DNA of 51,108 nucleotides, taken from Rhizobacter sp. (lineage in GTDB: Bacteria > Pseudomonadota > Gammaproteobacteria > Burkholderiales > Burkholderiaceae_C). How positions within the stretch are numbered: position 1 is the first letter of the stretch; the number at the start of each line of letters is the position of its first letter. The stretch is taken from assembly GCA_025355745.1 (NCBI GenBank), contig JANXZA010000128.1:1-51108 (forward strand), in the 5' to 3' direction. Both the position numbers and the translations under genes were made by a program. Of this stretch, positions 44,873-51,108 are shown in pieces. Below the pieces are notes generated by a model that was not told the origin of the DNA, ran no database searches, and saw nothing but the letters and a program-made list of their open reading frames with translations.

Positions 44873-45250
44873 CCGAGAACGCCGCTTGCCTTGAAGCAAC
44901 TGCCACCGGCCACCTTGTCCGCCCTCGAATCCTTGGGCGCGCACCTGGCGGTGGCCAGGCTGCGCCGCAAGGAATCACTGGCGTCATGGGCCTCGCGGCT
45001 GGGCGTCTCGGTGCCCACGCTGATGCGCATGGAGTCAGGCGCGCCGGGCGTGGGCATCGGCATCTATGCGACCGCGCTCTGGCTGATCGGGCGTGACGGC
45101 GCGCTGGCCGACCTGGCCGCGCCCGAGAACGACCGGGGCGCGCTGGAGCAGGACGTGCGCACCGCCGTCGGCCTGGGCAAGGCGCGCGCCAAAGCCTCGG
45201 CGGCGGCGCGGCTGACGCGCCGCGAACTGAAGGCAAGGTCGCATGGCTGA
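44870..45250 (+). CDS. hipB: HipB-like XRE-family antitoxin
   Basis: A 126-residue helix-turn-helix protein. The HTH lies at about 38-62 (ASWASRLGVSVPTLMRMESG), the N-terminus is hydrophobic/basic, and the C-terminus is a basic tail (GKARAKASAAARLTRRELKARS). Family knowledge: HipB dimers bind promoter palindromes and neutralise HipA. No Shine-Dalgarno sequence is visible before the ATG, in keeping with a leaderless start. It overlaps hipA by 8 nt, typical of an antitoxin-first operon. It is longer than E. coli HipB (88). Confidence 0.85.
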   Translation: MPRTPLALKQLPPATLSALESLGAHLAVARLRRKESLASWASRLGVSVPTLMRMESGAPGVGIGIYATALWLIGRDGALADLAAPENDRGALEQDVRTAVGLGKARAKASAAARLTRRELKARSHG

Positions 45251-46565
45251 GGCCATCAACAGCCTGCGGTTCGACGAACTTTTTCTCTGGTTCCTCGGCG
45301 AGCCTGCAAGGCCCCGGCTGGTCGGTGAACTGCGTCTGGTCAGCGCGGGCAAAGGGGTCTCGCTGACCTACGCGCCAACCTGGCTCGAAGCCGGTTTCCC
45401 GCTCAGCGAAGACCTGCCGCTGGTCAACATCGAACACCTGCCGCGCAGCAAGGGCGTTGCCGCCGGCGCGGTCGACGACGCGCGGCCCGACCGCTGGGGC
45501 GAACGGGTCATCCAGTACCTCGACAAGCCGGCGCGCCTGTCGTTGATGGAGTACCTGTACTTCGCGGGTGACGACCGATTCGGCGCCCTCGGCGTCTCAA
45601 GCTCGCGCACCGACTACCTGCCGCGGCACAACGGCCCGTTGCCAAGGCTGGCCGATGCGCAGACGCTGAGCCAGGTCGTCGCCAAGATCAATGCGAAAGA
45701 GCCGATCAGCGAACTCGAACGACGCATGATCAGCACGGGCGGCAGCTTCGGCGGCGCGAAACCGAAGGCGCTGGTCCAGATCGGCGGCGAGCCCTGGGTC
45801 ATCAAGTTCTTCAACAACGAGCCGATCGACGCGCCGCTCGTCGAGCACGCCAGCATGACGCTGTGCAGGCGGGCCGGCATCCGCGCAGCGCCCACCCGGT
45901 TGGTGCGGCTGATGGGAGAACACGCCATCGCCGTGAGGCGCTTCGACCGCGACTTCAGGCCGCGGGCGGTGCAGCGCATTCACTGCATCTCGGCCGGCAC
46001 GGCGCTGCGAGCGGTCGTCGCAACCGGCCAGGAACCCGAACTCGGCTATCCCGCGCTGGCGCAGTTGCTGCGGCGCGCCGGCGACGCCACCGCCGGCCGC
46101 CATCAGCTCGACATGGCCGAGCTGTTTCGGCGCATGGTCTTCAACATCCTGATCGACAACACCGACGACCACGAGAAGAACCACAGCCTGCAACTGACCG
46201 AGCCCAGCCGCTTCGGCAGGATGCGGCTGGCCCCGGCGTATGACGTCCTGCCCACCAACTCGGGGCAAGGGCATCAGGAGTTCGGGGTCGGCCTCGACGG
46301 GCATGACTCGACGCTCGCCAACGCGATGTCGCAGTGCGAGCTGTTCGGGCTGGCGCGCACCGAAGCGGCGGCGCAGGTGCTGACGGTGGTCGGTGTCGTG
46401 AACGGCTGGAAAAAACACTTCAAGGCCTGCGGCGTGTCCGGCGCCGACATCGAGACCCTGGCGCTGCGCCTCGATGGCGAACCTTTGCTGGCGCAGCGTC
46501 AAGGTTTTGCTGCCATCGATTGGACCGCAACACCCCGCAGCAAACGCCGCCCCGTGTTTGGGTGA
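45243..46565 (+). CDS. hipA: HipA-family serine/threonine kinase toxin
   Basis: A 440-residue kinase. The N-terminal subdomain covers about 1-110 (FLGEPARPRLVGELRLV). TGGSFGGAKPKALV corresponds to the serine-containing phosphate loop, and FNILIDNTDDHEKNHSL (near 300) to the catalytic DxHxKN motif. LAPAYDVLPT carries the metal-binding aspartate. All key residues appear intact. Family knowledge: E. coli HipA phosphorylates glutamyl-tRNA synthetase and slows growth; targets vary between subfamilies. The 8-nt overlap with hipB supports the pair. It is convergent with hpf. Confidence 0.88.
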   Translation: MAEAINSLRFDELFLWFLGEPARPRLVGELRLVSAGKGVSLTYAPTWLEAGFPLSEDLPLVNIEHLPRSKGVAAGAVDDARPDRWGERVIQYLDKPARLSLMEYLYFAGDDRFGALGVSSSRTDYLPRHNGPLPRLADAQTLSQVVAKINAKEPISELERRMISTGGSFGGAKPKALVQIGGEPWVIKFFNNEPIDAPLVEHASMTLCRRAGIRAAPTRLVRLMGEHAIAVRRFDRDFRPRAVQRIHCISAGTALRAVVATGQEPELGYPALAQLLRRAGDATAGRHQLDMAELFRRMVFNILIDNTDDHEKNHSLQLTEPSRFGRMRLAPAYDVLPTNSGQGHQEFGVGLDGHDSTLANAMSQCELFGLARTEAAAQVLTVVGVVNGWKKHFKACGVSGADIETLALRLDGEPLLAQRQGFAAIDWTATPRSKRRPVFG

Positions 46566-46600
46566 GCATGCGGCGGTGCGGGGCGCTCAGCGCGCGCTGA

Positions 46601-46984
46601 TCAGCTTGGCGTGGGACCGCCTGGCACCTCATCGGGCGCGTGCCCTTCACCGCGAATCGTCTCGCGACCATGCCGGTCTTTCGAGCGCTCAAAGGTGTGG
46701 TCGAGCAGGTGCTTGAGCTTCTCGGTGGCACCGCCAAAGGCATCGGCCACGGTGGCCGCTTCGTGGGTCACGGCCAAGGGCTGCAGGCCGGTGGGCCGGG
46801 CCTCCATCACGCAACGCTTGTCCTTGACGCCCGACTTGTCGCCGTTGCTGTCGCTGAGGTGCACCTCGATGCGCGTGACCCGGTCGCGAAAGCGCGCCAG
46901 CTTCTCGGCCACTTCGGCCTCGACCCACTTCAGCAAGGCCTCGCGGCCCTCGACCTTGTCGTCGGTGTTCACTTGAATCTGCAT
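46601..46984 (-). CDS. hpf: Ribosome hibernation promoting factor / sigma-54 modulation protein (HPF/RaiA family)
   Basis: A 127-residue HPF/RaiA-type protein that occupies the 30S decoding region and stabilises idle ribosomes. It begins MQIQVNTDDKVEGREALLKW and has RIEVHLSDSNGDKSGVKDKRC in the core, with AFGGATEKLKHLLDHTFERS near the end. The tail of about 20 residues is Gly/Pro-rich. Length is between short HPF and RaiA and well below long HPF. It lies between hipA and the sugar transferase in an otherwise polysaccharide-related region. Confidence 0.85.
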   Translation of the reverse strand: MQIQVNTDDKVEGREALLKWVEAEVAEKLARFRDRVTRIEVHLSDSNGDKSGVKDKRCVMEARPTGLQPLAVTHEAATVADAFGGATEKLKHLLDHTFERSKDRHGRETIRGEGHAPDEVPGGPTPS

Positions 46985-47121
46985 GCTTGCCTTTGTAGGT
47001 GAGGGGGTGTGGAGCTGAGCGGTCGTCGAGTCGCGTTGAATCCAAAAGCCAACTCACGGTGGTGAGTTTGAATCCGCAAGCGGGCGAGGGATGCCGGTTG
47101 AACAACGCTTTGATTTTGAGT

Positions 47122-48582
47122 CTATGTTGCATCCCCTTGGGCCTGAAGTTCGAGCTGGCTCGGCACCGTGAGTATCGGCAGCCCGGCCTTGCGGGCCAGC
47201 GCCACAGCGCGCTCGCGCTGCGCCGCGCTGGCGCCGGGCATGGCCACGATGATGTGGGTGGCGCCGGCGGTCATGTCGGGCCGCGCCAGGTCGGCGATGG
47301 CACCGAGCACCGGGATGCCGCCGATGCGCAGGCCCTTCTTGGCCGGGTCGTCGTCGAGCAGCGCCAGCACCGACCAGCCGTCGCGCCGGTGGATGCCAGC
47401 CACCAGGCCGCGCGCCGCATGGCCGGCGCCGAGCACGATGGCGCGCCGCGGCTCGCCCTCGGCGCCGGTAACGCGCGAGCGCGCGTGTTCCCAGACCATG
47501 CGGTAAGTCATGCGCGACAGGCTCAGTGCCAGCATGCAGAAAAGCGGGTGCAGCGCCAGCACCGCGCGCGGCACGCCCACCAGGTGCGCCATCAGCACCG
47601 CCACCGCGCCCGTCAGGCCGGCCATCAGGCAGGCGGCGGCGATGTGCTTGAAGTCGTCGAAGCCGAAGTAGCGCCACAGCGCGCGCGGCACGCCGGTCAG
47701 CGCCATGAAGGCGACGTAGAGCAGCACGATGCCGGCCGCGACCGCGTTGTCATAGCTCGGCCGCTCGGGCTGCCAGCGCTCGAAGCCGAGCCGGAACAGG
47801 TAGGTGACCTGCCAGCAGGCGAACACGGTCGCGGCGTCGAAGGCCATCGCGAACCAGCGCCGGCGCGGGTTCAGGTTCGACATCAATGGCTCCAGCCAGG
47901 CCCACAGTCTGCTGTCGTTCATGGCGAACAGGCTCCTTGTTGAAGATGCCTCGGGGACGAACACGGTGCGCAAGGTCAGGCCCAGCACGCGCAGGTCGCC
48001 CGCGAGTGTGGCGTGTTCAACATAGTCGAGCGCATAGCGCAGCTTCGACGGCAGGATGACCTCGATGTATTCCTGCTCCGGGTCGCTGGCCAGCGCCAGC
48101 AGATCGTTCTCGTCGCGGTAGCGGATCGACGCCATGTCGGTGATGCCCGGGCGCACACTGAGCACGCGCTCGCGCGATGCGTCGGGGTAGTGCCGAACGT
48201 AGTGCGGCACTTCGGGGCGCGGGCCGACCAGGCTCATCGTGCCGCGCAGCACGTCGATGAGCTGCGCCAGTTCGTCGAGCTTGTAGCGGCGCAGGAAGGC
48301 GCCGCAGCGGGTGATGCGCAGGTCGCCGGCAACGGTGAGCTGCGGCGCACCGGCGGTGCTGGCCGTGGCCGCCGCGTTCTTCGTGTGGACCGCACCTAAC
48401 GTTCCCATCGTGCGGAACTTGAAGATCCGGAAGTGCCGGCCATGGCGACCGACGCGCTCCTGGCGGAAGAACACCGGTCCGGGTGAATCGAGCTTGATCG
48501 CCGCAGCAATCAGCAGGAACAGCGGCGCCAGCAGCAGCAGACCGATCAGGGCCGCGAGCAGGTCGAGCAGGCGCTTGGCCAT
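47122..48582 (-). CDS. Sugar transferase with appended membrane and CoA-binding-like domain
   Basis: A 486-residue protein of two halves. Residues 1-210 are a bacterial sugar transferase (polyprenyl phosphoglycosyl transferase): a membrane hairpin (about 5-30), DSPGPVFFRQERVG, KFRTM and the catalytic pair D103/E104 in LDELAQLIDVLRG, then GPRPE. After a linker (about 210-240) come several transmembrane segments (about 245-345) and a Rossmann-like part, RRAIVLGAGHAARGLVAG, of the CoA_binding_3 type seen at the N-terminus of WbaP and CapD proteins. In those, this module precedes the catalytic domain; here the order is reversed and the SDR part of a dehydratase is missing. The DegT aminotransferase gene lies 30 nt upstream. 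Confidence 0.82.
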   Translation of the reverse strand: MAKRLLDLLAALIGLLLLAPLFLLIAAAIKLDSPGPVFFRQERVGRHGRHFRIFKFRTMGTLGAVHTKNAAATASTAGAPQLTVAGDLRITRCGAFLRRYKLDELAQLIDVLRGTMSLVGPRPEVPHYVRHYPDASRERVLSVRPGITDMASIRYRDENDLLALASDPEQEYIEVILPSKLRYALDYVEHATLAGDLRVLGLTLRTVFVPEASSTRSLFAMNDSRLWAWLEPLMSNLNPRRRWFAMAFDAATVFACWQVTYLFRLGFERWQPERPSYDNAVAAGIVLLYVAFMALTGVPRALWRYFGFDDFKHIAAACLMAGLTGAVAVLMAHLVGVPRAVLALHPLFCMLALSLSRMTYRMVWEHARSRVTGAEGEPRRAIVLGAGHAARGLVAGIHRRDGWSVLALLDDDPAKKGLRIGGIPVLGAIADLARPDMTAGATHIIVAMPGASAAQRERAVALARKAGLPILTVPSQLELQAQGDAT

Positions 48583-48612
48583 TGGCGGCGAAACGTTGGC
48601 CGGCGAGCGCGC

Positions 48613-49791
48613 TCAGTGCCGCAGCGCGCCCGCCGCCGCCTGCGCCACGCGTTCGACATCGGCCAGCGTCATGCGCGAATACATCGGCAGGCTGACGAGG
48701 CGCTCGAAGGCATGCTGGCTGTGCGGAAAGGCTTCGGCCCGCAGCTGGTAGCGGTCGCGCCAATACGGTTGCAGGTGGAGGGGAATGTAGTGAACGCTGC
48801 AGCCGATGCCGGCCGCGAACAGGCGTTCGATGAAGGCATCGCGCGCGCCCGGCGTGGCGTCGGTGAGGCGCACCACGTAGAGGTGCCACGAATGCATGTC
48901 ACCGGGCTGCGGCTTGGGCGGAAGCAGCAGCGGCAGGCCGGCGAGTGCTGCGTCATACGCCGCTGCGAGCCGCTCGCGCTGGGCCTGGAAGGCGTGCGCC
49001 CGCTTCAACTGGTGAATGCCGATGGCCGCAGCGATGTCGGTCAGGTTGTACTTGAAGCCCGGCGCCACGATCTCGTAGTACCAGCTCGGCACGGTGGCGG
49101 TGAAACGGTCGAAGGCATCGCGGCTCATGCCGTGCAGGCGCATCACCTTGATGCGCCTGGCCAGCGCGGCGTCGTGCGTCACGACCATGCCGCCCTCGCC
49201 GGTGGTGATGGTCTTGTTGGCGTAGAAACTGAACACGGTCACGTCGGACGCCAGCGTGCCCACCAGTTGCCCGCCGCAGGTGGTGGGCAGCGCATGGGCA
49301 GCGTCCTCGACCACCTTCAGGCCGCGCGCGCGGGCCAGCGCCAGCAGCGATTGCATGTCGGCCGCCAACCCGGCGTAGTGGACCGGCACGATCGCCCGGG
49401 TGCGCGGCGTGATGGCGGCTTCGACGGCCGCCACGTCGATGCACAGCGTGGCCGGGTCGATGTCGACCAGCACCACGTCGGCACCCAGATAACGAACCAC
49501 TTCAGCGGTAGCGGTAAAGGTGTGGGTGGTGGTGATGACCTCGTCGCCCGGCCCGATGCCCAGCGCCTCGAGCGCCAGGTGCAGGCCGGCGGTGGCGGAG
49601 TTGACGGCCATCGAATGCAGGCCCGCATCGCCGAGGAAGGCGCTGAAATCGGCCTCGAAGCGCTTCGCCTTCGGGCCGGTGGTGACCCAGCCCGAGCGCA
49701 GCGTGTCGACGACCTCGTCGATCTCGTCCTGGCCGATTTCGGGCAGGGCAAAAGGGAGGAAAGGCAGGAACGGGAGCGCGGCTGAATTCAT
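48613..49791 (-). CDS. DegT/DnrJ/EryC1 aminotransferase, UDP-4-amino sugar type
   Basis: A 392-residue PLP-dependent sugar aminotransferase. [17 protein letters not shown] at the start, [20 protein letters not shown] for cofactor-phosphate binding, EDAAHALPT, and the Schiff-base lysine in [15 protein letters not shown] fit the ArnB/PseC/PglE branch, which aminates C4 of UDP-4-keto sugars. Its likely substrate source is the WbpM-like dehydratase on the other arm. It begins one base after the stop of the PIN-domain gene (TGACATG), so it may be translated from the toxin-antitoxin message. Confidence 0.88.
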   Translation of the reverse strand: MNSAALPFLPFLPFALPEIGQDEIDEVVDTLRSGWVTTGPKAKRFEADFSAFLGDAGLHSMAVNSATAGLHLALEALGIGPGDEVITTTHTFTATAEVVRYLGADVVLVDIDPATLCIDVAAVEAAITPRTRAIVPVHYAGLAADMQSLLALARARGLKVVEDAAHALPTTCGGQLVGTLASDVTVFSFYANKTITTGEGGMVVTHDAALARRIKVMRLHGMSRDAFDRFTATVPSWYYEIVAPGFKYNLTDIAAAIGIHQLKRAHAFQAQRERLAAAYDAALAGLPLLLPPKPQPGDMHSWHLYVVRLTDATPGARDAFIERLFAAGIGCSVHYIPLHLQPYWRDRYQLRAEAFPHSQHAFERLVSLPMYSRMTLADVERVAQAAAGALRH

Positions 49792-49792
49792 G

Positions 49793-50233
49793 TCAGGTCA
49801 ATTGCCATGGGTTGATCAACACCAGCCCCGGCAAGCTGGCGAAGTCCTTCGTGTTGCGGGTGGCCAGCGGCACGCGGTGGTGCACGGCGATGGCTGCGAT
49901 CTGTGCGTCTTCCACCGAGATCGGCGAGCCACTTCGGCTGCGCGACGCGACCATGTGCGCATAGCCCGGCGCCGCATGCTCGTCGAAGGCGAGGTTCATC
50001 CCGTGGAACTCTTCCTCGAACAAGGTCTGGGCCGCCTCGGCCAGGGATGTGCGCTTCTTGCCGGCGGGCAGTAACGCGATGCCGAGCAAAATCTCGGCCT
50101 GCGTGACCGCGCTGATCATGAAACGGGTCTGCGGCCCTTGGGCCGAAAACCAGCCCAGCACCAACGGCTCGGGGCGTGGCCGCATCAGCTCCGAAAGCAC
50201 GTTGGTATCGAGAAGAATGCGGGCCGCGTTCAC
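49793..50233 (-). CDS. PIN-domain RNase toxin (FitB/VapC family)
   Basis: A 146-residue PIN-domain protein of the FitB kind. The acidic metal-binding residues are visible in [13 protein letters not shown] (first Asp), [13 protein letters not shown] (Glu), [10 protein letters not shown] (Asp) and [19 protein letters not shown] after the first motif is typical of FitB-like VapC toxins. It overlaps the antitoxin stop by 4 nt. The aminotransferase gene follows with a single base between. Confidence 0.9.
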   Translation of the reverse strand: MNAARILLDTNVLSELMRPRPEPLVLGWFSAQGPQTRFMISAVTQAEILLGIALLPAGKKRTSLAEAAQTLFEEEFHGMNLAFDEHAAPGYAHMVASRSRSGSPISVEDAQIAAIAVHHRVPLATRNTKDFASLPGLVLINPWQLT

Positions 50234-50505
50234 CGACCACTCCGCAAGGTGCGCAGCGGCCCCTGGACGGCTGCGGCCGGAACGCGCGCAGTCCGCCTGG
50301 GCGGCACCGGCAAGGCCTCCACGCCGACCGTTGCAAAGCGGCGTTGGACCCGCTGCGCAAAGGGTTCGACGTGCGCCGTGCCGAGCACTGCCTGCTCCAG
50401 GATGTCGCGCGCGTGCTGTTCCATCGAGACGCCCCGACGCGCCGCCAGCACTCGAAGCTCGGTCTTGACGCGCTCATCGAGGCTGCGAATCATCAAGGTC
50501 GCCAT
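50230..50505 (-). CDS. FitA/VapB-like ribbon-helix-helix antitoxin
   Basis: A 91-residue antitoxin. The N-terminal ribbon-helix-helix is MATLMIRSLDERVKTELRVL then AARRGVSMEQHARDILEQAV, the FitA pattern. The C-terminal half, rich in Ala/Pro/Arg, would embrace the toxin. A GGAGG ribosome-binding site precedes the ATG at 50505. An 11-bp imperfect palindrome (50533-50555) lies 28 nt upstream as candidate operator. Confidence 0.88.
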   Translation of the reverse strand: MATLMIRSLDERVKTELRVLAARRGVSMEQHARDILEQAVLGTAHVEPFAQRVQRRFATVGVEALPVPPRRTARVPAAAVQGPLRTLRSGR

Positions 50506-50532
50506 GCGGCCTCCATAGGGATGAAGAGACTT

Positions 50533-50555
50533 CATTGTAGTCAATGACTGCAATG
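50533..50555 (-). promoter_or_regulatory. Candidate operator of the FitAB-like operon
   Basis: CATTGTAGTCA (50533-50543) and TGACTGCAATG (50545-50555) are inverted repeats with one mismatch around a single base. On the minus strand the right half contains TACAAT, a possible -10. Ribbon-helix-helix antitoxins bind palindromes of this kind to repress their own operon. Confidence 0.55.
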
Positions 50556-50661
50556 CATTCATGCCAAGAATGTGTGATGAATTGGGCGCGCCGATAGCAT
50601 TGCTCCACGGTGTCGACGCTCGCAAGCGCATCCAGCGCCAGCAACATGCCGGCCGCAGCGC

Positions 50662-51108
50662 TTACCGCTGGCGCGGTTCCAGCACACCGGCCAGCAAGGC
50701 GTGCGCCGGCGCTGCGAACGGGTTGACCACGGTGGTCCCGCGCCAGGTGAACCCGTCCTGCATGTCTTCACTGAGCAGCACGCGGCAGCGCTGTTCGGCG
50801 GCCACCGACAGGATCAGGCTGTCCCAGATCGACAGGCCATGCGCTGCTGCCAGATCGAACGCCGACTGCAGCGCGCCCCAGGTCGAGTCGCGCACCGCGT
50901 AAGCATCGCTCCAGTGCAGCACGGCCTCGCGTGCCTGCGCCGGGGGTTGGCGCAGCTTGCCGACCAGCACCCGGTACAGCTCGCCGAGCACCTGGACCGG
51001 CAGGACGACCGAGACATCCGGCAGCCGAGTCAGCAGCGCCACGGCCTGTGCATGGCGCGCTGCATCGCCTGCACCCTCGGCATAGGCCAGCACGTTGGTG
51101 TCGATCGC
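50662..51108 (-). CDS. PIN-domain protein (VapC-like), 5' end outside window
   Basis: 148 residues are visible; the start lies past the right edge. The frame opens AIDTNVLAYAEGAG, the PIN first motif, followed by LGELYRVLVGKL, a WDSLILSVA motif with the third acidic residue and VLLSEDM. It ends FAAPAHALLAGVLEPRQR. It is a VapC-like RNase toxin by family; its antitoxin, if any, would be upstream outside the window. It is distinct from the FitB-like gene 0.4 kb downstream. Confidence 0.82.
   Translation of the reverse strand, partial: AIDTNVLAYAEGAGDAARHAQAVALLTRLPDVSVVLPVQVLGELYRVLVGKLRQPPAQAREAVLHWSDAYAVRDSTWGALQSAFDLAAAHGLSIWDSLILSVAAEQRCRVLLSEDMQDGFTWRGTTVVNPFAAPAHALLAGVLEPRQR

Noticed and set aside
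47049-47066. A terminator formed by AACTCAC and GTGAGTT between hpf and the sugar transferase gene
   Set aside because: The 7-bp stem is perfect but no T run follows it on either strand.

Overview
The window is high-GC chromosomal DNA with long operons and short or overlapping gene junctions. Gene content and order (fab operon, then rpoE-rseA-rseB-mucD, then lepA-lepB-rnc-era-recO-pdxJ-acpS-nagZ, with rluC and rne divergent beyond) point to a betaproteobacterium of the order Burkholderiales, probably near the Leptothrix/Rubrivivax/Methylibium group. The order-level assignment is an inference from family knowledge; no search was run.

Positions 1-28165 are core genome. A partial HAD phosphatase and rluC run on the minus strand, and rne (RNase E) runs divergently behind a 0.7 kb leader. 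From 5246 to 25097 almost everything is on the minus strand and reads, in transcription order: yceD-rpmF-plsX-fabH-fabD-fabG-acpP-fabF (fatty acid and phospholipid synthesis), a small membrane protein, rpoE-rseA-rseB-mucD (envelope stress), then lepA-lepB-DUF4845-rnc-era-recO-pdxJ-acpS-nagZ. Many junctions are 4-nt ATGA overlaps. Two short plus-strand genes (a Maf-family pyrophosphatase and a tetrapyrrole-methylase-family methyltransferase) and a DEAD-box helicase follow.

Positions 28302-50505 form a surface polysaccharide locus. A MarR-type EPS regulator and its candidate operator precede wbpA/tviB, wbpB, wbpD and wbpE homologues (a UDP-2,3-diamino-uronic acid pathway). A more variable block follows: flippase, asparagine-synthase-type amidotransferase, two glycosyltransferases, a polymerase-like membrane protein, a sugar epimerase with a Cys4 insertion and an acetyltransferase. 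Next come a WecA-like initiating transferase and a WbpM-like 4,6-dehydratase. A hipBA toxin-antitoxin pair and a ribosome hibernation factor separate this plus-strand arm from a minus-strand arm holding a sugar transferase of unusual domain order and a DegT aminotransferase. The minus-strand arm sits directly behind a FitAB/VapBC-type toxin-antitoxin pair. A second PIN-domain gene runs off the right edge.

The most unusual structure is in front of rpoE. The junction carrying its ribosome-binding site and start codon is present as four 29-bp tandem copies. Because of the 29-nt period, the copies form three mini-ORFs whose TGA stops each overlap the next ATG, the last overlap being with the rpoE start itself. 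Other points of interest are a possible short terminated RNA and paired DnaA-box matches upstream of lepA, a possibly leaderless hipBA promoter with a nested palindrome, and sugar-nucleotide genes that may be transcribed from a toxin-antitoxin promoter.
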